64,000 nt of DNA from JAAYTY01 sp964569245. Its GTDB lineage: Bacteria; Fermentibacterota; Fermentibacteria; Fermentibacterales; Fermentibacteraceae. The position numbers and the translations under genes were made by a program. This document shows, piece by piece, positions 7,352 through 17,605 of this stretch. Position 1 is the first letter of the stretch. The number at the start of each line of letters is the position of its first letter. The notes under the pieces were generated by a model. It saw only the letters and a program-made list of their open reading frames with translations, did no database searches and was not told the origin of the DNA. The stretch covers positions 1-64,000 of the forward strand of contig CAZMTK010000002.1 in NCBI GenBank assembly GCA_964569245.1, in the 5' to 3' direction.

Positions 7352-9589
7352 ATGAACCAGTGTGCGCTCGTCCTCCTCTCCTGTCTCTCCGGGGGCCCGT
7401 GCTGCGGTTCTCCGGACCCCGCAGGGATGACCTGCGCTGCAGGAGGCGACAGCTGCATCCTCCTGCTCACTACGGGAACGGACGCGGGGCTCGCGGCCTG
7501 GAGCGAGAAGCTGGGGCCCGTCACGATCTCCGACCTGCCGGGTGCGGGGAGGAACGCCTTCGTGCTGGGTGGCTCGGTCTACTTCAAGGAATGCCTGCCG
7601 GGACTGCAGCGCATCTGCAGGTGGAGCGACGGGACTGCCGAGGATGTGGTCTCGGCATCCGCACTCTGCGGGCCGTTCCCGGCGGATTCCGGAATCATGT
7701 ACTCGGATGCCGGAGGAATACGACTCAGAGCCGGTGAACGGACGGAGACGCTCGTTGCCGGCGGTGATGCTGCCATGACCCCGTCAGCCGCCCTGTGGAA
7801 CGGATCGGTCTGGTTCGTGGACCGCCAGGGATGCCTCCGCGCATCCGCCCCGGGCGGAGAGCCCGGCGGGCCGCTCGTCGAGGGAGCGGCATCGGTCACC
7901 GTCCTGGGCTGTGCGTTGTCGATCAGGTCTCTCGACGGCAGGATCCTGCTGATCGAGGAGCCCGGGATTCCGCCCGGGACGGGCTGGATCGAGGGCTCGT
8001 GGCCCGTCATCTCGGATGCGGGCCGCCTTGTCGTCTGCAGGCTCGAAGGGGCCGCTCCGGCAGTTCTGTGCGCCGGGACGGGAGAGGTTCTCGCAACCGG
8101 AGCACTCAGGCCCTTCTGCTGGCCGGGTCACGGCATGGTCTGGACGGATGTTTCTACGGGGAGGCTGCGCGGCATGCCGCTCCCCGCCGAGGGGCTGCGG
8201 TTCCCGGGCAGCCCGGAAGCCGCCTGCAGGAGCGACATGCCCGACCCCGTCGTGGAGATCGACGTGCCCTGGATGCACCAGAGGTGGGACACGCCGGACT
8301 GGTTCGACGGCTCGTGGTCGTGCGGCCCCTCATCCTGCACCATGGCCCAGCAGTACTACGGCAGGCTGACACCCGACTCCATCTGGTGCTCATCCCCTGC
8401 GCCCGGCCATTGGAGTACGATGGGCGAGTACATTCCCACGGAGTTCACCTTTCTCGGCTTCACCTACGACATCCTCGGGCTCTCGCCAGGCGGCGTCTGG
8501 GTCCCGGGCGCGCACGGCTTCATCTGTCGCGACGCCGGCGGGGCCTACTGGAGCTATATGACCCTCTACCTCGAGCAGATGGGTCTGGAGTCGGCCTGGG
8601 CCGGCACGGCCTGGAGCACGCTGACCACGGAGCTGGACAGCCTGTGGCCCGTCGTGTGCTCCAGCACTATCTACTACTCCGGGGGGACCTACGGGCACAT
8701 CATCCTCTTCACGGGCTACTTCTCCGACCACACCGTCGTGGTCAACGACCCTTACGGCGATGCCAACGAGACGGGCTGGGGGCAGAGCTGGCGATACCCG
8801 AACGGCAAGGCCTGCCTCTACGACTGGCCGGGCTACAACAACGGCCATCTGGAGATCGGAGCGGTCAACCAGCTCTTCACCGCCCGCCACGAAGTCCTCG
8901 TGCCCGCCGACACGCTGGTGGACGACCTGAGCCTGGGATTCGCGAAGCGGGGCGGCTGCGCCTACTGGCACGAGGGGCAGGGCGGCTTCGGTGGCACGTA
9001 CTGGTGGACGTGGTCCACCGCGGCACCCCCGGACACCTGTTTCGCGAAGTGGCGCCCGCAGCTCCCGGGCGAGGGCTGGTACGAGGTGAGCGTGTTCATC
9101 CCGGAAGATCATGCCGGAGCGACGGGCATCTACCGGCTCTCGACCCCTGCCGGGCCGGTCGAGATACCGCTTGACCAGAGTGCATGGTCATCGGAGTGGG
9201 CTCCGCTCGGTACTTTCTGGCTGGCGCCCGGCGACTCCCTCTACCTCGGTGACTTCACAGGCGCAGGGGCGCAGCACCTGGCCTTCGATGCCGCCCTCTT
9301 CAGCCCGCAGCCGACATCGGCACCCGGAGGAGAGTCGGCTGGCTGCCTCCAGGCAGTCACCGCCTGCCCGTCCCTCGGCTCGATCATGGTGACTCTGACC
9401 TGTGCCCCGCTCCCGGTTCCTGTGGCGATAGACGTGTTCGACATCGCCGGGCGCGTTGCCGCGTCCGGGGAGATCCCGCCCGGCGGCGCATCCGCCTCGA
9501 TCGGGGCGGGGCTTCCCCCGGGATTCTATGCGGTAAGGCTGTCGGCGCAGGGCTCGACGCTGTTAAGCCGCACCGTCCTGCTGGAGTAG
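7352..9589 (+). CDS. Secreted C39-like cysteine peptidase with propeller-like N-terminus and sorting tail
   Basis: 745 residues. After a short hydrophobic N-terminus with C-x-S-G-G-P-C-C (signal peptide, possibly a lipoprotein-like one), residues 30-295 are G/W-rich beta repeats resembling an irregular propeller. Residues 300-500 match the peptidase_C39_2 fold: V-P-W-M-H-Q, then S-C-G-P-S-S with the likely nucleophile C324, G-H-I at 448-450 with H449, and N-D-P-Y-G with D466, giving the Cys-His-Asp order. Residues 530-650 look like a golvesin/xanthan-lyase-type carbohydrate-binding beta domain (G-G-T-Y-W-W-T-W, W-Y-E-V-S-V-F-I-P). The last 85 residues form the Ig-like sorting tail (V-F-D-I-A-G-R, G-F-Y-A-V-R, end R-T-V-L-L-E). 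Predicted extracellular protein or peptidoglycan-peptide hydrolase. Confidence 0.75.
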   Translation: MNQCALVLLSCLSGGPCCGSPDPAGMTCAAGGDSCILLLTTGTDAGLAAWSEKLGPVTISDLPGAGRNAFVLGGSVYFKECLPGLQRICRWSDGTAEDVVSASALCGPFPADSGIMYSDAGGIRLRAGERTETLVAGGDAAMTPSAALWNGSVWFVDRQGCLRASAPGGEPGGPLVEGAASVTVLGCALSIRSLDGRILLIEEPGIPPGTGWIEGSWPVISDAGRLVVCRLEGAAPAVLCAGTGEVLATGALRPFCWPGHGMVWTDVSTGRLRGMPLPAEGLRFPGSPEAACRSDMPDPVVEIDVPWMHQRWDTPDWFDGSWSCGPSSCTMAQQYYGRLTPDSIWCSSPAPGHWSTMGEYIPTEFTFLGFTYDILGLSPGGVWVPGAHGFICRDAGGAYWSYMTLYLEQMGLESAWAGTAWSTLTTELDSLWPVVCSSTIYYSGGTYGHIILFTGYFSDHTVVVNDPYGDANETGWGQSWRYPNGKACLYDWPGYNNGHLEIGAVNQLFTARHEVLVPADTLVDDLSLGFAKRGGCAYWHEGQGGFGGTYWWTWSTAAPPDTCFAKWRPQLPGEGWYEVSVFIPEDHAGATGIYRLSTPAGPVEIPLDQSAWSSEWAPLGTFWLAPGDSLYLGDFTGAGAQHLAFDAALFSPQPTSAPGGESAGCLQAVTACPSLGSIMVTLTCAPLPVPVAIDVFDIAGRVAASGEIPPGGASASIGAGLPPGFYAVRLSAQGSTLLSRTVLLE

Positions 9590-9609
9590 CTCCCGGGGCG
9601 TCGGATCCG

Positions 9610-10377
9610 TCAGCCCAGCGGCTCGGCAGGCTCGTACAGGTCGGTGATGAACTCCGACTCGTCGCTTGTGCTTTCGTGCCCCTTCACGTAGATCTCGAAG
9701 CAGGGCGAGCAGCGCGGCCTCAGCCCGTTCGCGGGCATCCACGAGACTAGCTCCATCCATGCCCGGGGTATCCCGGAGTACGGGCCGACCAGCCGGCTCG
9801 TTGCGTAGAGCCCGCCGGGAATCTCGAAGGTGGTGAGTGCGGAGCCCCCCGGAAGGGCCGGGAACCCCTCGACTGTCACGCAGGCATCGGAGTGCAGATC
9901 CTCCTGCGGCACCGAGCCGGGGTCGTCGTAGTAGATTGCGAGCCACTGCGACCTATCGATCGCGACGCCGGCCCTCCTGACCTCTCCATCCAGTTTCTCG
10001 AATGCCCCTCCGATCAGGTTGTAGGGTCCTATGTGCCGCATGCACAGCACCTTTATCGGCTTCAGCTCGACCGTCTTCGCATCCATCGTCCTGTCTCCCT
10101 TCCTCACCGGGTTGAACACTGTGACAGCGCTGCCAGGATGGTGTCGGCAGCACGAGGATGCGCCAAGACGCGGCATCGCCTTCCCGAGCTTCTTGAACCT
10201 GGACGGCGTCTCGCCGGTCATCCCCGTGGGGATCCGGTTGAAGTGCAGGGGGACGAGGCATGCTGCTGACGCCGGCTCCTCCAGGGCGAGCCTCCGGTCG
10301 AGGTTCTCGCCTATGAACTCGAGGGCCCAGAGGATCCTCCCGCAGTGCCCAGGCTCCCTGCTATTTCTGATCATCAC
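9610..10377 (-). CDS. AraC-type HTH remnant joined to a GyrI-like effector-binding domain
   Basis: One open frame of 255 residues with two unequal parts. Residues 13-66 match the first HTH of AraC regulators (R-I-L-W-A-L-E-F-I, then H-F-N-R-I, T-G-M-T-G-E-T-P) but carry prolines where Leu and Phe are expected (E-E-P-A, R-I-P). The second HTH is missing: a low-complexity stretch of about 30 residues leads straight to residue 98. From an internal ATG at 10086 onward, 158 residues match the GyrI-like/SOUL small-molecule-binding domain (G-P-Y at 117-119, Y-Y-D-D-P, G-L-Y-A-T, W-x-E-L, C-F-E-I-Y). That internal ATG has AGGGAG nine bases upstream. The likely product is therefore a free-standing GyrI-like protein (9610-10086), with the DNA-binding half decaying. 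Convergent with the C39 gene. Confidence 0.65.
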   Translation of the reverse strand: MMIRNSREPGHCGRILWALEFIGENLDRRLALEEPASAACLVPLHFNRIPTGMTGETPSRFKKLGKAMPRLGASSCCRHHPGSAVTVFNPVRKGDRTMDAKTVELKPIKVLCMRHIGPYNLIGGAFEKLDGEVRRAGVAIDRSQWLAIYYDDPGSVPQEDLHSDACVTVEGFPALPGGSALTTFEIPGGLYATSRLVGPYSGIPRAWMELVSWMPANGLRPRCSPCFEIYVKGHESTSDESEFITDLYEPAEPLG

Positions 10378-10505
10378 CTCCTGCGTGGAAGATAAGCCTC
10401 AGGGCATCCGGGAGCGATTCACCGCCCTGCTGGCTTCGAGGCCGGTTGTGACTCCGGTCTTCCAGTGGTTATTGTGTTCTTGGTGCAAGCTCCCCGGGGA
10501 GGGCC

Positions 10506-10931
10506 ATGGAGGGGAACAAGACCTGCGTGGGATGCGGAAGGCGGCTCGAGCCTGGGGTGTCGAGCTGCCTTCACTGCGGCAGGGAGGCTTTCGGCGCTGC
10601 GCCCCCGGCTTCCGGCCAGACCGCTGCTCAGGGCGCTGCTGCTCCCTTTGACGGAGAAACCGACTCGCCCGCGGTAGGAACCGGCGAGTGGTTCGTCACG
10701 CTTCTCCTGCTCGGGATACCGCTGGTGAACCTGGTCCTCCTGCTCGTGTGGGCCTTCGGCGGCTCTGCGAACCCCAGCAAGCGGAACTTCTCGAAAGCCG
10801 TCCTCGCCTTCGTGCTGATCGCGTTCGTCGTCTGGCTCGCCTCGTTCGCGGCCGGGATCGCGATCCTCGGCAGGAACCCGGATCTCGAGCGGCGCATACT
10901 CGAGATGCTGGGAGAGATGGTGCCCGGATAG
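10506..10931 (+). CDS. Small zinc-ribbon membrane protein
   Basis: 141 residues. C7, C10, C21 and C24 form a C-x2-C...C-x2-C zinc ribbon (C-V-G-C, C-L-H-C), followed by an Ala/Pro-rich linker and two hydrophobic segments near 62-86 (F-V-T-L-L-L-L-G-I-P-L-V-N) and 93-117. The segment between them, N-P-S-K-R-N-F-S-K-A, resembles the N-x-x-R/K-x-x-F-x-K/R-A motif of small bacterial membrane proteins with an N-terminal zinc ribbon. Function unknown. It lies 22 bases before the FG-GAP gene on the same strand. The ribosome site GGAGGG is unusually close to the ATG (two bases), so the start is slightly uncertain. Confidence 0.7.
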   Translation: MEGNKTCVGCGRRLEPGVSSCLHCGREAFGAAPPASGQTAAQGAAAPFDGETDSPAVGTGEWFVTLLLLGIPLVNLVLLLVWAFGGSANPSKRNFSKAVLAFVLIAFVVWLASFAAGIAILGRNPDLERRILEMLGEMVPG

Positions 10932-10953
10932 CCGGGCGAGGAGGGGATCCGGA

Positions 10954-12576
<1,623 letters not shown>

Positions 12577-12617
12577 CAGGCCCTGACGGAACGAATGCCG
12601 CCGGCGGAGGATCATCC

Positions 12618-14768
12618 ATGAGGCATGTATCCCCCTCCCTGAGGGAGTTCGTCCTCTCGTTCGCCGACTGGATATGGCAGACCGACTCCTCGGGCAGGAT
12701 TGTGTCCTGCACGGATGGAGTCCAGCGGGTAATGGGGTACTCGCCGGGCGAGATCGAGGGACGCCACATCCTGGACCTGCTTGCCGAGCCGGACGACGAG
12801 GAGAGCAGGCGAGCGATAGCGGACAGGATGGACTCGCGACAGCCTCTCCGGGACATCATCTGCTGGAGGTCCACGAGCACCGGCGGGAAGGTGTGCATCC
12901 TCACCGGCGGCATACCGGTGACCGACGAGTCCGGAGCCTTTCTGGGATATGACGGCATCGACAGGGACATCACGGGAGTCATGGAGATGGAGAAGGCCCT
13001 CCGTACCCAGGAGGCCTTCGTGGAGAAGCTTTTCGACTCGGCCGCCGAGGGCATCGTGCTCGTCGACAACTCGGGCAGGATAAGGAAGGTCAATCAGGCG
13101 TTCCTGGATCTCTTCGGCTGGAGCGAGCAGGATGTACTCGACAGGAGCATAGACGACATCGTCCCCGGCCCGGACAGGCTCGAGGAGGCGCGGAAGATCA
13201 CCGGGGCGGTCGTCTCCGGCCGCAGGATAACCCTGGAGACGGAGAGGGTGAGGCGCGACGGGACCCCTCTGCAGGTGTTCCTGGTGGCTGCCCCGATCGA
13301 GACCGGTGACGGCCAGATAGGCTTCTTCGGCATCTACAGCGACGTGACGGCGTGGAAGAAGGCGCAGGAAGAGCTGAAGGAGCAGACGAGGTTCCTATCC
13401 AGCCTGCTGGAGAACCTGCCGGGGATGGTCTACAGGTGTCTCTACGACGAGCACCGGACCATGGAGTTCGTCAGCAGGGGCTGTTTCGGGCTCACCGGGT
13501 ACAGGCCGGAGGAGCTGGTCAGGAACGCCGTGGCGTCATACGACAGCCTGGTGATCCCGGAGGACAGGCACCTCGTCAGGCAGGCAGTCGAGTCATCCAT
13601 CTCCGGAGGCGGAAGATACGACATGCAGTACAGGATACGGAAAAGGTCCGGCGAGGTTCGCTGGGTGCACGAGGGCGGCGCAGGAGTATTCGATTCCTCG
13701 GGCGGGCTGGTGGCTCTCGAGGGCTTCGTCACCGACACAGACGACTCGGTGACCTCGGAGGAGCAGCTAAGGAGGTCCCGGCAGAGGATCGAGAAGCTGC
13801 ACGAGGTGGCGATCGCCCTGGAGGCGTGCCGGACGGAGATAGAGGCTTGCAGGCTCACGGTCGAGGCTGCCGAGCAGATCATAGGCTTCGCCATATGCAG
13901 CGTGGACCTCGTCGAGGGGGATTTCCTGGTGACGATGGCCACTTCCCGCGGCGGCGCTGACGTCAACAGGCCCCGCACTCCCGTCACGGAAGGACTTGGC
14001 GGAAGGTCGCTCGCCACCGGGCGGACCATACGCACGGGGCGCCTGTCCGAGGAGCCAGATGCGCTGCCGGTGTCGGACAAGCTGATGTCCGCCGTCAGCG
14101 CGCCCATCGGGGACATGGGCGTGTTCCAGGCCGTCTCGCACTCCGCAGATGCGTTCTCGGACGACGAGGTGAACGCGCTGGAGCTGCTACTGGGACATAC
14201 TGCGGAAGCACTGAGGCGGCTGAGGCTCGAAGGAAGGCTGAGGGAGCAGGCCGTCCGAGACCCGCTCACCGGGCTCTACAACAGGAACTATTTCAACCAG
14301 TTGATGGAGCACGAGTCCCACAGGGCCAGCAGGTACGGCCGCAGGGTCGGCTTCCTGATGATCGATCTGAACGACTTCAAGGGCATCAACGACCGGTTCG
14401 GCCACGCAGCCGGAGACAGGTATCTGAAGGATTTTGCGGCCTTCCTGCTCGCGAGCGTGAGGAAGGCCGACATAGTGGTGAGATTCGGCGGAGACGAGTT
14501 CCTGATAGTACTCCCCGAGACCGACGGCGAGGCTGCTGCGGTGATGGAGAGACTCGAGCGGAACAAGCCCGGGGAGATCCTCGTGTCTGAATCGGGAACG
14601 GTTCCTGTGGCGTTCTCCGTCGGGTGCTCCTACTGGAAGCCGGGCAGCGAGGAGACCGTCTGGCAGGCTCTAGAGCGAGCCGACTCGCTCATGTACGATG
14701 CAAAGAGGGCGGGCACGGGGGCGCAGAAGGACCTGGACGAGGAAGCCTCCCCCGGACCGTCGGTCTGA
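12618..14768 (+). CDS. PAS-GAF-GGDEF diguanylate cyclase
   Basis: Cytoplasmic sensor predicted to make c-di-GMP. From ATG 12618, preceded by GGAGG at a seven-base spacing, the product has 716 residues; a GTG at 12573 overlapping the previous stop is the alternative. Three PAS domains (about 9-120, 130-250 and 255-375, the first starting F-A-D-W-I-W-Q-T-D, the third typically W-V-H-E-G-G) precede a GAF-like domain (about 395-540). The GGDEF domain (about 550-705) starts D-P-L-T-G-L-Y-N-R-N-Y-F and has an intact G-G-D-E-F at 624-628. An R-x-x-D at 615-618 is placed as a product-inhibition I-site. There are no transmembrane segments and no EAL domain. Convergent with hppA. Confidence 0.9.
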   Translation: MRHVSPSLREFVLSFADWIWQTDSSGRIVSCTDGVQRVMGYSPGEIEGRHILDLLAEPDDEESRRAIADRMDSRQPLRDIICWRSTSTGGKVCILTGGIPVTDESGAFLGYDGIDRDITGVMEMEKALRTQEAFVEKLFDSAAEGIVLVDNSGRIRKVNQAFLDLFGWSEQDVLDRSIDDIVPGPDRLEEARKITGAVVSGRRITLETERVRRDGTPLQVFLVAAPIETGDGQIGFFGIYSDVTAWKKAQEELKEQTRFLSSLLENLPGMVYRCLYDEHRTMEFVSRGCFGLTGYRPEELVRNAVASYDSLVIPEDRHLVRQAVESSISGGGRYDMQYRIRKRSGEVRWVHEGGAGVFDSSGGLVALEGFVTDTDDSVTSEEQLRRSRQRIEKLHEVAIALEACRTEIEACRLTVEAAEQIIGFAICSVDLVEGDFLVTMATSRGGADVNRPRTPVTEGLGGRSLATGRTIRTGRLSEEPDALPVSDKLMSAVSAPIGDMGVFQAVSHSADAFSDDEVNALELLLGHTAEALRRLRLEGRLREQAVRDPLTGLYNRNYFNQLMEHESHRASRYGRRVGFLMIDLNDFKGINDRFGHAAGDRYLKDFAAFLLASVRKADIVVRFGGDEFLIVLPETDGEAAAVMERLERNKPGEILVSESGTVPVAFSVGCSYWKPGSEETVWQALERADSLMYDAKRAGTGAQKDLDEEASPGPSV

Positions 14769-14792
14769 CAGTCCGTTCCCCGGAGAAGTGAC

Positions 14793-14822
14793 AGGGCCGG
14801 AAGGCAGACGCCTCCCGGCCCT
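14793..14822. terminator. Bidirectional hairpin between convergent genes
   Basis: AGGGCCGGAAGGC pairs with GCCTCCCGGCCCT around a four-base loop; 12 of 13 pairs match. It lies 24 bases after the GGDEF stop and 16 bases after the hppA stop. On the plus strand a C/T-rich CTCTCTGCTT tract follows, with no pure U run. Confidence 0.6.
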
Positions 14823-14838
14823 CTCTGCTTCCTCGGGG

Positions 14839-17028
14839 CTAGAGCAGATGGAAGGCCACGGTCACTCCTGCGGTGACGATCGAGACCATGCTCATGAGCT
14901 TGATGAGAATGTTGAGGCTGGGCCCGGACGTGTCCTTGAACGGGTCTCCCACGGTGTCTCCGATGACAGCCGCCTTGTGGGCCACGGAGCCCTTTCCGCC
15001 GTGCTGGCCCTCCTCGATGTACTTCTTCGCGTTGTCCCAGGCCCCGCCGGTGTTGGCCAGGAAGATGGCGAGCACGAAGCCGGTCGCTGTGCCGCCCAGC
15101 AGCAGGCCCATCACACCCCCGACTCCCAGGACGAGGCCCGCGGTAATCGGAACGATGATGGCGAGCGAGGCGGGCAGCACCATCTCGCGCTGTGCGCCCC
15201 TGGTCGAGATTTCGACGCATCTCGCGTAGTCGGGCTCGGAGGTTCCCTGCATTATGCCGGGGTCTGTCCTGAACTGCCGCCTGACCTCCTCGACCATTCT
15301 TCCGGCGGCACGCCCGACAGCCTGCATGCTGAGACCGCAGAACAGGAACGCCATCACAGACCCCACGAAGGCTCCGACCAGGACCAGGGGGTTCATCAGG
15401 GTAACGTCGAAGTAGGCCATCATGTCTCTCAGGCCTGCATGGGCTAGGCTCACCTGGCAACCGAAGTCTATTCTGGGTATGGTGCCTACGGTATGCTGCA
15501 TCGCGACCCTGACCTCCTCGACGTAGGAAGCCAGCAGGGCGAGCGCGGTGAGGGCGGCCGAGCCGATGGCAAAGCCCTTCCCCGTTGCTGCAGTGGTGTT
15601 TCCCAGCGCGTCGAGGGCGTCGGTGCGACGTCTCACTTCGGGATCGAGCCCGCTCATCTGGGCGTTGCCTCCGGCATTGTCGGCGATGGGCCCGTACGCA
15701 TCCGTCGCGAGTGTGATCCCGAGCGTCGATAGCATTCCGACCGCCGCGATGCCGATTCCGTAGAGTCCCATCGGTACGTCGGAGAAGTCGAACCCCGACG
15801 CGAAGAGGAACGCCAGAACAGTTCCAGTCGCCACGGCCAGAACAGGAATGGCGGTGGATATCATTCCTGTGCCGATTCCAGAGATGATGACCGTCGCAGG
15901 CCCCGTGTTGGCATGATTGGCGATGTCCCTCGTGGGTCTGAAGCCGTGCGAAGTGTAGTACTCCGTCACCTTTCCGATGATTATCCCCACGGCAAGACCG
16001 GTGACGACAGAGCCCCAGATCCCCCAAGCGTTCGGCAGATGGAGGAGGTTCAACAGAAGCGCGGAGAAAGCGACTATGAGAATGGACGAGGTGTTGATCC
16101 CGTTCCCGAGCGCGTTCAGCAGCTGCTTCTGGTCCGCGCCCTCCCTGGTCTTCACCATGAAGATTCCAAGCACGGACAGGGCGGTCCCCATGGCGGCTAT
16201 GAGCATCGGTGCCAGGACGGCGTTCATCTGGAAGCCGCCCGCTGCGAAGGCGGTCGCACCGAGAGCGGCAGTGGCGAGTATGGCGCCGCAATAGGATTCG
16301 TACAGGTCGGCGCCCATTCCGGCGACATCGCCGACATTGTCGCCGACGTTGTCGGCGATCACAGCGGGATTCCTCGGATCGTCCTCGGGGATTCCGGCCT
16401 CGACCTTCCCGACCAGGTCGGCGCCGACGTCGGCGGCCTTGGTGAAGATGCCGCCTCCCACCCTCGCGAAGAGCGCCTGGGTCGAGGCTCCCATTCCGAA
16501 GGTCAGCATCGTGGTCGTTACGATTATCAGGCTGTCGGGGCCCTCCGACGAAGGATAGATGCGGTTGAGGATGAAGAACCAGATGGACAGGTCGAGCAGA
16601 GCCAGCCCGACCACGACCAGGCCCATCACCGCACCGCTTCGGAAGGCGAGTTTCAAGCCCGCATCGAGCGATCGCCGCGTCGCTTCAGCGGTTCGCGAGG
16701 AGGCCTGGGTAGCGGTCCTCATGCCGAAGTACCCCGAGAGACCCGAGAAGAACCCGCCGGTGATGAATGCGAAGGGCACCCATGGGTTCTGCACCTTCAG
16801 GACATAGGCGAGGATCGAGAACAGAGCAGTCAGACCGATGAAGACGATCGCGACAACCTTGTACTGCTGCCGGAGGTAGGCCATTGCGCCCTTGCGTACC
16901 GCCAGGGCGATCTTCGCCATCCGCTCGCTGCCCTCGCTCCGCTTCATCATGCTCCGGTAGAAGTGCCAGGCGACCAGCAGCGCGAGGATAGAACCGGCCG
17001 GGGCTAGCCAGAAATACGGATTCATCAT
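14839..17028 (-). CDS. hppA: K+-dependent membrane-bound pyrophosphatase
   Basis: Ion-pumping inorganic pyrophosphatase of about 16 transmembrane helices, coupling PPi hydrolysis to H+ and/or Na+ export. The 729 residues have full family length. The PPi-binding signature runs D200-V-G-A-D-L-V-G-K208-V-E210, with a second acidic cluster D-N-V-G-D-N-V-G-D (227-234). G-N-T-T-A480-A-T-G483-K-G carries Ala and Gly at the two positions that are Lys and Thr in K+-independent enzymes, so this is the K+-dependent class. Whether Na+ or H+ is pumped cannot be fixed by eye. Two tandem ATGs (17028, 17025) follow GGGAGA. It would recover energy from the PPi released by biosynthesis. Confidence 0.95.
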   Translation of the reverse strand: MMNPYFWLAPAGSILALLVAWHFYRSMMKRSEGSERMAKIALAVRKGAMAYLRQQYKVVAIVFIGLTALFSILAYVLKVQNPWVPFAFITGGFFSGLSGYFGMRTATQASSRTAEATRRSLDAGLKLAFRSGAVMGLVVVGLALLDLSIWFFILNRIYPSSEGPDSLIIVTTTMLTFGMGASTQALFARVGGGIFTKAADVGADLVGKVEAGIPEDDPRNPAVIADNVGDNVGDVAGMGADLYESYCGAILATAALGATAFAAGGFQMNAVLAPMLIAAMGTALSVLGIFMVKTREGADQKQLLNALGNGINTSSILIVAFSALLLNLLHLPNAWGIWGSVVTGLAVGIIIGKVTEYYTSHGFRPTRDIANHANTGPATVIISGIGTGMISTAIPVLAVATGTVLAFLFASGFDFSDVPMGLYGIGIAAVGMLSTLGITLATDAYGPIADNAGGNAQMSGLDPEVRRRTDALDALGNTTAATGKGFAIGSAALTALALLASYVEEVRVAMQHTVGTIPRIDFGCQVSLAHAGLRDMMAYFDVTLMNPLVLVGAFVGSVMAFLFCGLSMQAVGRAAGRMVEEVRRQFRTDPGIMQGTSEPDYARCVEISTRGAQREMVLPASLAIIVPITAGLVLGVGGVMGLLLGGTATGFVLAIFLANTGGAWDNAKKYIEEGQHGGKGSVAHKAAVIGDTVGDPFKDTSGPSLNILIKLMSMVSIVTAGVTVAFHLL

Positions 17029-17247
17029 GAGCCATCTCCCGTGATGTCTGCCGACTGCTCATCCAGCGAAACATGACTATCGAGCTTTTTCGAGCCGGTG
17101 CAGGGCGGAACCGCCCCGACGACCGCGGTGAAACATGAAGCGGAAGGGGGGCCGAGGCAATACATCCTGCAACAGCCCGCGTCATGCCCGGCAGTGCCTG
17201 AAGACGGCAGACGCTGGCCGGACATATAGATGGGAGACAACCGAATA

Positions 17248-17523
17248 TCAGCTCTTTGCAAGCGCCCAGACGCCCACTGCTATGAACCCGATGCCTGCGA
17301 CGACGGAGAGCGCCCTGCCCTGTACGAACTTGGACAGCGCGGCCCCGGCAAGCACCCCTGCGGCCGAGGCTACCACCAGCGCCAGAGCCGAGCCGAGGAA
17401 CACGGCAAGCCTGCTGTTCGCCCCCCCGTTTGCGGAATAGAGCATGGTCGCGAGCTGCGTCTTGTCTCCGATCTCTGCCAGGAAGACCGTACCGAACACC
17501 GTGATCAGCAGCTTGATGTCCAA
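17248..17523 (-). CDS. Half-size UPF0016/GDT1-like cation transporter
   Basis: 91 residues from a TTG at 17523, supported by GGAGGT eight bases upstream. The single signature E-I-G-D-K-T-Q-L-A-T at about 16-25 is the E-x-G-D-K/R-T/S motif of the TMEM165/GDT1 family, whose members export Mn2+ or move Ca2+. Three hydrophobic helices fit one half of the usual two-repeat protein. Half-size members work as homo- or hetero-oligomers; no second half is encoded nearby, so a homo-oligomer is likely. Mn2+ export is inferred from the family. Confidence 0.82.
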   Translation of the reverse strand: MDIKLLITVFGTVFLAEIGDKTQLATMLYSANGGANSRLAVFLGSALALVVASAAGVLAGAALSKFVQGRALSVVAGIGFIAVGVWALAKS

Positions 17524-17560
17524 GTCAGCCTACCTCCTACGGAACCAGACGATGCAGAGG

Positions 17561-17583
17561 CGCCCGGCCCCGAGGGCCGGGCG
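17561..17583. terminator. GC-rich perfect hairpin behind the subtilase gene
   Basis: CGCCCGGCCC and GGGCCGGGCG form a ten-pair stem with a CGA loop, starting 23 bases after the subtilase stop on the minus strand. No U tract follows, so a Rho-independent role is only probable. Confidence 0.5.
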
Positions 17584-17605
17584 CCTGCACCGACAGGAGC
17601 CTCTG

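Noticed and set aside
14630..16291. 553-codon open frame opposite hppA, and similar long frames at 454-2244 and 3459-4229
   Set aside because: They lie on the wrong strand or frame of well-supported genes, are Arg/Pro/Gly-rich without domains, and arise from the high GC content.
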